Assembly: GCA_000181795.3 (NCBI GenBank)
Contig: CM012953.1
Location: 15,801,386 to 15,830,570, forward strand
Source: Trichinella spiralis
Lineage: Eukaryota > Nematoda > Enoplea > Trichinellida > Trichinellidae
Reading direction: 5' to 3'
Length of the DNA stretch: 29,185 bases
The notes beneath the pieces are model-generated. The model made no database searches, had not been told where the DNA came from, and saw only the letters and a list, made by a program, of their open reading frames with translations. Positions 11,877 through 21,421 of the stretch are shown here, piece after piece (position 1 is the first letter of the stretch; each line of letters starts with the position of its first letter). Made by a program: the position numbers and the translations under genes.

Positions 11877-12306
11877 CCAAACAGCCGAATACGGTCAAAG
11901 CATCATCACTCTGGTCAAGCTGACTGACGTGTCAAATTGATTCTCTTACAGCGTGCTGAAAACGTCGACAGGTCATTACTGCCGAACGGTAGATGCGTTT
12001 TTGGAAATATTTTTGTTTTTCTTTTAATAATTGATATGTTCTTTTTTGACAATTGTCGATGGACAAATTTTTCCATCAAGCCGGTAGCGATGGGCGATTA
12101 CCGTGCCGATCACCCGGAGGAAACGCGAACGCCCTTAAACTTGTTTACAGAAATTACAGTTTTGTTTAGCACCGGGAATTTAGGTTGATTTGTAGTTGGC
12201 CGCGCAGGCGACAGTTTTGTCAAGTTAGACATCAATCTTGACCAAGTGGAGAAATTCCCTCAGAATGATGAAAAATTTTCATGTGACCTCATATTCGAGG
12301 TCACGC
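11877..12306. other. GC-richer island with unresolved exon-like pieces
   Basis: On the plus strand a 35-codon open piece (12208-12312) reads GDSFVKLDINLDQVEKFPQN and on to DLIFEVTLK before a stop, preceded by a possible acceptor TTTGTAG at about 12195. On the minus strand, a GTAAGA donor lies at about 11951 and a GTAATC donor at about 12101. Neither strand yields a consistent spliced frame, so I do not call a gene. The base composition suggests first exons or promoter of one of the flanking genes. Confidence 0.25.
12283..12304. promoter_or_regulatory. Palindrome of nuclear-receptor-like half-sites
   Basis: GTGACCTC, 6-bp spacer, GAGGTCAC: perfect 8-bp inverted arms. They contain TGACCT and AGGTCA, an everted pair of the canonical nuclear-receptor half-site with 8 bp between. 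A third half-site-like string TGAACCT follows at 12312-12318. The match is to the consensus only; no binding is shown. Confidence 0.3.
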
Positions 12307-12340
12307 TAAAGTGAACCTCTCTTACGTGCATACATGTACA

Positions 12341-12366
12341 TATAAATATATATATATATATGTATA
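12341..12366. repeat. (TA)n microsatellite
   Basis: AT dinucleotide tract with one interruption. Confidence 0.85.
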
Positions 12367-12656
12367 GACGTATAAGTTTATGTATATGCGCCTAAGGTTG
12401 GGACGATAGTTTTTGTCAGTCGCTTTTCAGAAATGCTAACTGAAGAGCATGGCAAAGTGTAAACACGTCGCATGTGTCGTAAATCTCGAGTTTCTAGTCT
12501 GAACTAATTTTTCAAACGTTCCCCTTTTATGCTTATGAGAAGAAATGCATTGCGCGTTTGGTGTAGTTGGAATATTTTTGTTTTCTCACATATGAAAATA
12601 ACTAGTAATAATTGAAAAAGAAAAAAAAATTTTTTTCCTTCAAACTCATTTTACAA

Positions 12657-13361
12657 GCAACTCAAATATAGCTTGCTCGGGCTTTTTTCAGTTTAAAATA
12701 AATTGTTGCAAATGATCAAATCAACATTGTAACTTTTATTTTTCATTTCATTTTTTGAAATTGCTTTTTACAGGAAGTTTCATTTCATTTTCACTCTTTC
12801 TCCCTGTTTGCGTCTGGAGAACAGTTCCTTTTGCTGCTAGCTTTTCAAATGATTGTATTGTTTGGTTTGCAAGCGATCATGATAAGAAAATCAAAAGCAA
12901 CATTGCTTCAGCTGGACTGTGAAAGCTTGCAAGCTTCTTTGTTGTCAGTTTTATTACTGGCATTGATAAGAGTTTGCATTTTTTTCCCCTTTTTCAATTT
13001 CACTGTGCTCCCTGTGAAACGGCATGAATCACGCGTATCCCATTGTAAGCTTTTGCAACTGCATTGTTTATTGATGGTGAATTGTACGCTTTTTTCCATT
13101 TGAAAAAACATTTCAAACACAGACAAGCTTGAGCTGATGTGTTTGCTGTCTGGAAACAATGCAAAAAAGCATGTGAAAAAATATCCTCAACTTCGAATGA
13201 AACACTTGTCGAATGTTTTCAATTTAGCTAGCACAAAGTTTGTCAGTGTGAGTTTTTTTTTCGCTGCCAACAGTTTTCATTTTTCCTGTTTCATTTTCAC
13301 ACGATACAAGCTGAATAATTTTCAAATTTTGTCAACAACAACAGTAGATCAGTGTGTCGTT
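12657..13361. repeat. Copy 1 of a 705-bp perfect direct duplication
   Basis: Identical as far as I can see to 13372-14076 at an offset of 715 bp. The open frames within it (12831-13103 plus, 12908-13159 minus) recur unchanged in copy 2. No recognisable gene lies inside. Confidence 0.95.
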
Positions 13362-13371
13362 NNNNNNNNNN
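13362..13371. other. Assembly gap (10 N)
   Basis: Ten undetermined bases sit exactly between the two identical 705-bp copies. Confidence 0.99.
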
Positions 13372-14076
13372 GCAACTCAAATATAGCTTGCTCGGGCTTT
13401 TTTCAGTTTAAAATAAATTGTTGCAAATGATCAAATCAACATTGTAACTTTTATTTTTCATTTCATTTTTTGAAATTGCTTTTTACAGGAAGTTTCATTT
13501 CATTTTCACTCTTTCTCCCTGTTTGCGTCTGGAGAACAGTTCCTTTTGCTGCTAGCTTTTCAAATGATTGTATTGTTTGGTTTGCAAGCGATCATGATAA
13601 GAAAATCAAAAGCAACATTGCTTCAGCTGGACTGTGAAAGCTTGCAAGCTTCTTTGTTGTCAGTTTTATTACTGGCATTGATAAGAGTTTGCATTTTTTT
13701 CCCCTTTTTCAATTTCACTGTGCTCCCTGTGAAACGGCATGAATCACGCGTATCCCATTGTAAGCTTTTGCAACTGCATTGTTTATTGATGGTGAATTGT
13801 ACGCTTTTTTCCATTTGAAAAAACATTTCAAACACAGACAAGCTTGAGCTGATGTGTTTGCTGTCTGGAAACAATGCAAAAAAGCATGTGAAAAAATATC
13901 CTCAACTTCGAATGAAACACTTGTCGAATGTTTTCAATTTAGCTAGCACAAAGTTTGTCAGTGTGAGTTTTTTTTTCGCTGCCAACAGTTTTCATTTTTC
14001 CTGTTTCATTTTCACACGATACAAGCTGAATAATTTTCAAATTTTGTCAACAACAACAGTAGATCAGTGTGTCGTT
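13372..14076. repeat. Copy 2 of the 705-bp perfect direct duplication
   Basis: It begins right after the N run and ends at the same base as copy 1, which stops right before the Ns. The coincidence of repeat boundary and gap indicates two overlapping contig ends placed side by side rather than a biological tandem repeat. Confidence 0.95.
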
Positions 14077-14568
14077 AGGTGGGTTCGATAAATATGCGCA
14101 TACTTTGCTGACAAGCTTGCAACATTTAATCTACTCATTGCACTGTCCGTGTGTGCGTATGTCGGCAAGAAATTGACGACAGTTATTGAAGGTGGGGTTT
14201 TGTTTATTTTCACTCAGTTGACAAACAAAGCAAAAAAATAAGTATGAAAAAACAACGAGCACCTAGAGTTGACTTGTCCGTTATGTCAAATTTGTGAAAC
14301 GTGCTTTTTCTCTCCAAAGTCAGGCCAATTTTATTCATTTTAACCGCCAATTTTATACGGCTCGTTGGCAAAATTAAGAAATTGCTCAAACCGGCTGCGC
14401 AATCAAGCGCAACAGCCCGAAGCGCGTTCCGCGTCAAGTGACAATGAACAGTTTCTTACTTTTTCAGCAATTATTCATTTATTTTAAAAAATGTTTTTCT
14501 CTTCTCAATCAATTAATCAATTTTTCAATGATCAGCATATATATATTTTGTGAATTTAATTTATTAAG

Positions 14569-15153
14569 ATTTTTACAAACCGTATGCATGTCAGCATACA
14601 AATTGCAACAAGCGTTTTGCGAACAAATTTCTGTTGAAAAAACACGAATTTATCCACACCGGCGAACGTCCACATCAATGTCCGTACTGTTGCAAGAGGT
14701 AATTGCACCATTAATTATTGGACACATTTTGTGTATAAATTTCATATCTATAATTGCTTTTGAAATAGATTCAATCGAAAGGATAACTTGTTGAGACACA
14801 AGAAAACGCACGAATCGAACAGTGTCATGATGAAACAACGTTCGAATCGTATTTTCGATTCTGGCGAATCGATGTCGCCCGTTGACGACAGTAACCTCAA
14901 GACACTGGACCAGTTTGCCAACGACCCGTCTCCCCCGGGCAGTTGTGATCATGAACGATTCAGTGCGGCGGCTGGGGATGCGACAAACACGAAACTGAAC
15001 GAAAATGAAGAAAACAAGCAAATAACTACTACTACTACTACTTTGACCCCCAATTTGCTGGATATTAATACCAGCACTGCCCAGACAGCAGCAGCAGCGG
15101 AAACGGAAACACAAATCTCGCAGGGTACCTGCGGTGTTACTGTATCCCACTGA
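14569..15153 (+). CDS. C2H2 zinc-finger protein, last two exons
   Basis: Exons 14569-14698 and 14769-15153 are joined in phase across a 70-bp intron (GTAATT at the donor, TGAAATAG at the acceptor). The first exon reads [12 protein letters not shown] and on to [18 protein letters not shown]. This gives finger 1 with spacing C-x4-C-x12-H-x3-H and a classical HTGERP linker. Finger 2 is split by the intron: CPYC, then [14 protein letters not shown] after it, spacing C-x2-C-x12-H-x3-H. The C-terminal 110 or so residues are low complexity (Asp/Ser/Asn, a Thr run, an Ala run) and end [10 protein letters not shown] with a stop at 15151-15153. The product is probably a DNA-binding transcription factor; I cannot name the orthologue. 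Upstream exons are missing. A candidate exon with a compatible phase ends at 14437 (reading QAQQPEARSAS), but its acceptor is unclear and the assembly gap is nearby. Confidence 0.85.
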
Positions 15154-16447
15154 TTCTTCAACTGTTTCATTCATCTGTTGATCACAACAACATCTACTGC
15201 AGTATATACACGCTGACATTTCTTTTGGTTTTTATTTTCATTTTTCTCATTGCTTGCTTTGCCGTGTCCCAATGCTTTTCTTCGCTTTTTATTTTCTGTC
15301 ATTCAGAAAAATTCTTAATTGCAATGTTATGCATTTTCCATTTCATGATTTTCTTTCTGTTCGAGAATTCTTATTTGTTTGTTTGTATACGTCAAGTGCG
15401 CATTTTTGCAAGCTTACATGTGCCGTCGGTTTTGTGCCGCATTTTCCGCTTATTATTCTTTTTCTATTTTACGCGTAGCTTTTTCATCCGTGGCTCCAGT
15501 CGATGACCGGTTAAAGCGCCTCTTGCCATGCTCTAAAACTCGGTTACTCGACGATGATCGATTATTTTCAATGTGGTTCTATTCCGTTGATTAGTGTCTA
15601 TTTGCCAGTGTGCCGTTTTAACGCTGTAGCCATTTTTTAAATTTTATTCTAAATTTCATATTATTTTTTTATTTTGCGCGCTTCGAGCGCCCTCTTGCTG
15701 TGCCAGTTGACGCGGAAAATAGCTGACTACTACATAGATTATGAAAACATTGATGAAAAATATGCTGATTTTATTTTGATTTTTTTGTTTATTGTCAAAT
15801 TTTCTTTTATTATTAATATTATTTTCTAACTTGACTGTATTTCCGCGTTTTGCTTTTCTTTTCAGGGATTCTATGTTGAATGGTGCGCTTTGTGTGGTTG
15901 AAAATAATAAAACTTGCAAATGGAAAATTTTTCTGACACTGCGCCCAACGCTGTTTACAATTAAAATGCACATTTTGAATTTTAGATCTTAACTACCGTA
16001 TATAATTCAGCCTGGCACTGACGGCAAACCAACACTGCATACTGTTGCTGAATAATCAGCGTTGAACTTTACCAACGTTACAAGAAACGTTTTCCAGAGC
16101 CCCCTCAGAATAAGAAAAAGAAAAATAGCAAAAAAATATCTGAAATTTAAACTTGCATTTTCCTTATCATTTCAATTATACCTGACAGTTTGCTGACTAG
16201 GATAGAAAATGCTAATACAGACAATTGATTTTGAATAAAAAGAACAAAACAAAAATCACCCCACCCCACATACACACGTTATTCATAATGTAGCACGTCT
16301 GTTAAACTGAAAATAACATAAAAAAGAATGACAAAAAACCCGATACAAAAACCAACCTCGCCAGCCAAACTGCTTCACACTGATAAGCTGCAAGCAGAAA
16401 GAAGAAAAAGCTGTTTTCAATGTTGCAACAATTTGTGATTTGAAAAT
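15154..16447. other. 3' flank of the zinc-finger gene, gene-free
   Basis: T-rich sequence; AATAAA at 15906-15911 could end a long 3'UTR. A slightly GC-richer piece at 15480-15596 reads VAPVDDRLKRLLPCSKTRLL and on after a possible acceptor, but has no partner exon. I see nothing else. Confidence 0.4.
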
Positions 16448-19400
16448 TTGAAAGCAATGTCAAATTTCATTCAACTGCCACTTTTTCAATTGAACACTTT
16501 CCTGAGATTATTTAAATTTTTATTAAACTTTTCAATAGGCAATTTTTACTGCAGTTGCTTCTATTTCAAAAAGACAAACAGAAAGCAGCTACGCTGTGCC
16601 GAACAATTTACACAAATTGTTCACCTTTCTTCACCCAAAGATCTTCTAAAAAATTGTTTCCGAAACAAAATCTTCATGCGATATTATTGAAAGTAAAACT
16701 GCAATTTTAATACTCTGAAAAAGGTGGTCTTTTTGCTAACATATTAGCAATATTATAATTTTCTTATGAAACGGCAATATAGATTAATAAAAGTATTTAA
16801 TAAACAGTAATTATTGTTATACTATGCTGAAATGATACCATACTAAATTAAATTACTCGTTTAATATTTTTTTAAAATAAAATATACTGACGTGCAAATG
16901 GTATTTGTGTCACACTCAATATTGAAAACAAGTAATTTATTAAAATTCCAATCAACAACTTATCTACAATGACTTGAATTAAAACTGATCTCGATTGCAA
17001 TCATTGTGCAGTAACGTTGAAAGTCAAAGAAAAATTCTTTAAAAAATCAAGTACAGAAAATGTTTTTAACTTTAAAACTGTTCGCAGGTATATTTTCTTT
17101 TTATTAAAACATTTAAAATTTGATTTGAAAACTACAAATATGTCATATCGATCAGAAAGTAAAAAAATTTCATTTATTCAGTTTTACAATTATAACAATA
17201 CTATTGTAGAGTTTGAGTGGAATTCATTAAAAAATACTTCAATAAAAAATATTATTATTCATTTGCATTGAATGTAAAATAGAAAAAGTTATAGAGGACT
17301 ACTGAAGTTACAGTTAAAGTAGTAGAGTTATAGTATGTTTAATAATAACATAGTACTATATGTTAATGCATACATCTACAATTAGTATATTGAAATACTG
17401 GGAAAAACAAAGAAAGAGAAAAAAATATAAGCATCACTCAATAGGAAATATCTTTCCAATGTTTCGAATGATAGTGATACTGGTCATGCTATAATATTTC
17501 GTAGTTAGAGTGCTTTATCCTTTTACTAATAACACAAACACAACTGAACACACGCTAACTTAGTGTTTCCACATTACAGTAGCCATATCAACTGAATTCA
17601 CAAATACATTTTTCTAATTTCCTTAACATGTGTCTCACATCATGTTCACACAAAGTAGGAGCAGTGCCATACCACGAATATATAAATAATAAAATAACAA
17701 TATGACAAAAATAATTTGACACAACACATGGATGTAAGCATGAAACAGTTTTATTATACATTTCATGTTATCGTATTGTGTGGCTAAAAGAGAAGATAAT
17801 CACACAAATGTAATGATGCGCTGGCTTCTTTACTTTTTATCAGGCAATAATTGACTCCTTTATGCCAGACCACTTTTCTATTTCATTGTCCTCAAGTATG
17901 GTGCACTGAATTTTTGAGTTGGACTTGACGGATGTCGAATATTTGAATGTGACAACTGATTGTAAAAATTAAGTGTAATGTAGACTTCATGTCAGTGGTG
18001 GATCAATTTGGAAAGTACGCTTTCAGCCATTTTTGAGTATGTGTCCTAATTCAATCTTCTGTTTTATGATGAACTTTCCTAATTGCCAAATTGACTTTTT
18101 CTGTTGTTAACTTTCATTCTTTCTTTGTTTATAATATTTTATTCTTTTCTGCTCATTGTTTGCATTTATGACTGCAGATTTTTATCGTGATCAAGATCTT
18201 CATAATATTATACTATGTAAAGTGTTTGTAAATATTTGGACCTTATGGTCATTTTGAGGACGATTCCAAGATCACTAACATGCAGTCGTTACCTTTGTTA
18301 GTTTACCATTGTTGACTGTGACCCAATGAAATGGATTTTCCGTGATCAGATTTGTCAGATTTCAAAAGTGGCTTCTTTGATGCGCAACGTCGACAATACG
18401 TTCGATGCTGCTGAGCAAAGATAACAAATAAAATCTATTTAAAATTTCAAAGTTTCATTTTATTACTAAATGCCCTGATGTAAGAGCACTGTACCTTTGT
18501 ACTAGCATTTTGTTATGCAGCGTATTTTGCCAGGAGTATTACTTGATATTCCTGCCAGCAAAAATGACAGCATTTTCACAAGTCGCCAATCAACTTTAAT
18601 CGTGAAGATTGGTTGAGCAGTTGCCTAACGACGGCTTTTGTTAAGAAAGCTTATTCACATATATAAGATAAACGGTCAAATGATGTTGTGGATGATCTAC
18701 AAATTATTCGTAATGGTACCTGGTTTATGAAAATATAGTTACTGCCAGTGCCATAAACATATACAAATCGCCATAAATTTTACAAAAATTCCAACTATGC
18801 CACCCCAAACAAAAAATGCTTGGTTCCTGGAACAATCTCTGCTTTACACGTGTCCACTGTCGTGGGTTCTGTAAAGCAGTACTTTTGAATTCTGAAAGGA
18901 AACTACTTTAGCATGACCTAATTTTCTTCATAAAATTTCTATTTTATTTGGCGTTGTTGTTGCTTCTAATCTATGTCAAATTAGCATAGGCTATTTCCTC
19001 GAGATGTATGCCATTGGTTATTCTAAGTTCTCTACTTTTTGAAATGGAAACTACAGCTCTCTCAGTAACATTTCTGTTGAAGTTGATTGACAGTATGGTT
19101 GATGTAGACTGCTTTCTCAACAATATACCCAAAATGATGTGGGAATTCGATTGAAAGTTCTTCTATGATAAAGTTACTTTAATGAATTACTGACTTAGCG
19201 TTGTAATTTTAAATTCCATTATATTATGTCTGTGCATCAAATATGAATGATTGGTTCAGTTTCACTTCGACTTTAAAAAAATTTTTCCACAGATCACATA
19301 TGTTCATAATATTTCCAATATATAAATAAAGCAATTGCACTATTTCTTTGCAGTTACTTAAATCAGTAAAACTCAAGTTTCAAAATTTTTTTTAGTAAGT

Positions 19401-19690
19401 CATGATCCAAATGCCAAATATATAAAGAAGTTCCATTATCTTTGACTAATCTCCTGTTCCATCTCAGTACAACCGAAGTACATAAGTATCCGCTGATATA
19501 CAAATCAAACTCTCTCTGTCGAAAGTGTGCCATCAGTTACCTTGTTATAAATAGATAAAACTGGTCATATTTATTGTAACAAATCAGGACATTGCAGATC
19601 AAAAAGAAGACGGCATAAGAAATGAGAAAGATCGACGCTAGTAGTCTCAATACATGGCATGCGTGTGTGTGTGTGTGTGCAAAGCGGTAC
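16448..19690. other. AT-rich region with a few degraded coding-like pieces
   Basis: No supported gene. Between about 17850 and 19150 the base composition is more even, and short minus-strand pieces look protein-like (for example NRNVTERAVVSISKSRELRI near 19050-18960, and FFVWGGIVGI near 18800). They do not join into one frame. This could be a decayed DNA transposon or pseudogene, but I cannot assign a family. Confidence 0.3.
19661..19679. repeat. (GT)n microsatellite
   Basis: Nine to ten uninterrupted GT units. Confidence 0.9.
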
Positions 19691-19937
19691 TTTTATATAT
19701 GTATGATCATCTTCAAATTGAATATCATCTACATTAATAGGTTCTATTAAATCATCACGAAGCATATTATAAATGTTTTTCTGATTAGATGACAAGTATG
19801 TTAGGTAAGAGTCAAGTTAGGAAACAAGCTCTAACTGGTTGGAGAAGTCAGAAGCTGGTGCAAAGATCAAATTTGCAAGAAATCGGCTTCTGTTAACGTC
19901 TTCTTGACAAATGGGAAACACCATAACCACTTCACCA
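19691..19937 (-). CDS. Unidentified coding fragment, two possible exons
   Basis: On the minus strand 19826 up to at least 19937 reads GEVVMVFPICQEDVNRSRFL and on to ASDFSNQLEL. A possible 45-bp intron (19781-19825, GTTTCC to TAATCAG) leads to 19691-19780, exactly 30 codons reading KNIYNMLRDDLIEPINVDDI and on to HTYIK before a possible GTACCG donor. Both pieces look like real protein, and the phases agree (0/0). The intron is shorter than any other in the window, the donors are weak and no flanking exons were found. It may be part of a larger gene or a pseudogene remnant. Family unknown. Confidence 0.3.
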
Positions 19938-20099
19938 CTATCATAAAATATATCAGGAAACAATTGCAGAAGAAGAGAACATTTAATGACAAAAAATGAT
20001 TTTGCTATATTTAACAATAGTATATATATATATGTTATGACAAATGAGAACAACCTGCTAGGAAACGGACAAATTTTAACATTTGCCTTTGACAAATGT

Positions 20100-20970
20100 C
20101 GCCAACAGTTAGTCTTTCGAGCCAGAATCAGACCGACGCCTTATTGATTGAGAACGAGTGTCTACCAGACTGAAGTGATCCTTACATAAAGGTCGATACG
20201 CTTGTGAACAAGCTGGAATCAAGGAAGGTGAGACTATATATTATTGTCAAAAAGTTGCTTCATTTATGTGAAACAGAGAAAGAGAGAAATTCAAGAGACA
20301 TTCAGCTGAAGCTCGAGAAGTTGGAGACTTTCCTCAAGAATGTCTTGGAACTGAAAATCCAACTGGAAGAAGAGCTAAGAGGCAAAGCGCAAGTTGAAGG
20401 GATGCAACAGTGGGTTGCGCTCGAAAGAATATCAACGCCGCATGATTTGTTGCCGTGAGAAAAGAATGGTGGCATAAACTTGCTCATTTTAAATGATCAG
20501 CTGCCAAGGATCGCGATGCTTCCTTCTGCCCTGCCTCGCAAAAGGCGGATAAAAAAACATAGCCAGGGAGAGTGTGAAAAAAGTCTTACAGTGCAACCCA
20601 GGTAAGTCGACTTTCAGATATTGATGGTCACCTAAAATATGTCCCCTCTGCTGAGCAGGGCACCCGCTCGACTCTTGTGAGCTTTTCTCATCAGTTGATG
20701 CAAAGTGGAGGAAGAAGATCCTTCAACGAATTAACGTGTGCTTTGGATGTTTCGCCGTTAGTCAAATCGCATGGAAATGTCGGAAGGAGAAGCAATGCCT
20801 AGTCAATGACTGTGGAATCACCATGAGCTACTCCATGGGACGAGGGAAATCAGCATATGTTAAAATAGTGCATATTCCATACATAATAACAATGAAATTT
20901 AACAAATTTATTTTAATAAGCTGCTTGCAGACCCCTTATTTCTTATGTCTTATTATAAGTAAATAGACAG
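20100..20970 (+). mobile_element. BEL/Pao retroelement fossil (gag remnant)
   Basis: A degraded piece of a BEL/Pao LTR retroelement. About 20195-20458 resembles the coiled N-terminal part of gag (VNKLESRK, then a Leu/Glu-rich stretch ending in QLEEELRGKAQVEG). About 20690-20900 resembles the Cys-rich zinc-knuckle part (VCFGCFAVSQIAWKCRKEKQ). The central gag, all of pol and any LTRs were not recognised here. It is broken and incomplete; the state of decay suggests an old insertion, with no reliable date possible. Confidence 0.6.
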
Positions 20971-21216
20971 CAGGATGCAAAATGCTATTCCTATTGCAAA
21001 ATCTCTAATGAAAAATATTTGTATATTAATTTTCGATCAAAAAATGAAGCATTTACTTTATCTTCAAAAATGCTCTTCACTTTACGCTGCACTGCATTAC
21101 TTTAAAATATAAAGTGCCGTGGACAACTTTAAAATTCTCACTGCATGCAACAATTTAAACAATGTAAAATCATTAAAGTTTAAACAATACTTTTTGCTAT
21201 CAAATACTTTGTGCAG

Positions 21217-21279
21217 AATTCATTATATTGGTAGCTTCTGCGCTTGCGATAGGCGACGCTTACTTCAAGCTGTTTCAAG
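21217..21279 (+). other. Possible 5' exon of the KEKE-repeat gene
   Basis: The piece is bounded by a good acceptor (ACTTTGTGCAG) and a strong donor (GTATGT at 21280). It is open in one frame, reading FIILVASALAIGDAYFKLFQ. A likely acceptor follows at ATTTAG (about 21394). Splicing there does not enter the frame of the main ORF, because a stop lies just before its ATG. The piece would therefore be 5'UTR or a small upstream reading frame. Confidence 0.3.
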
Positions 21280-21421
21280 GTATGTGCTTCTTTAATAATT
21301 CATTTTAAGTAAAAATATTTATATAAAAACATTATGCAAATATCTTCACAAAGTTGCACTAAACCTTATGATACTTATCAAATGAAAAATTTAGAAATAC
21401 AGACATCGTTGATCGAAAACC

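Noticed and set aside
12831-13159. Open frames inside the 705-bp duplicated block on both strands
   Set aside because: The composition looks random and they occur twice only because the block is duplicated.
18600-18960. Possible Tc1/mariner-type transposase remnant on the minus strand (FFVWGGIVGI near 18800, and a D..QHH.T string about 50 codons later)
   Set aside because: The resemblance is a few residues, the frame changes repeatedly and no terminal inverted repeats were found; too weak to call.
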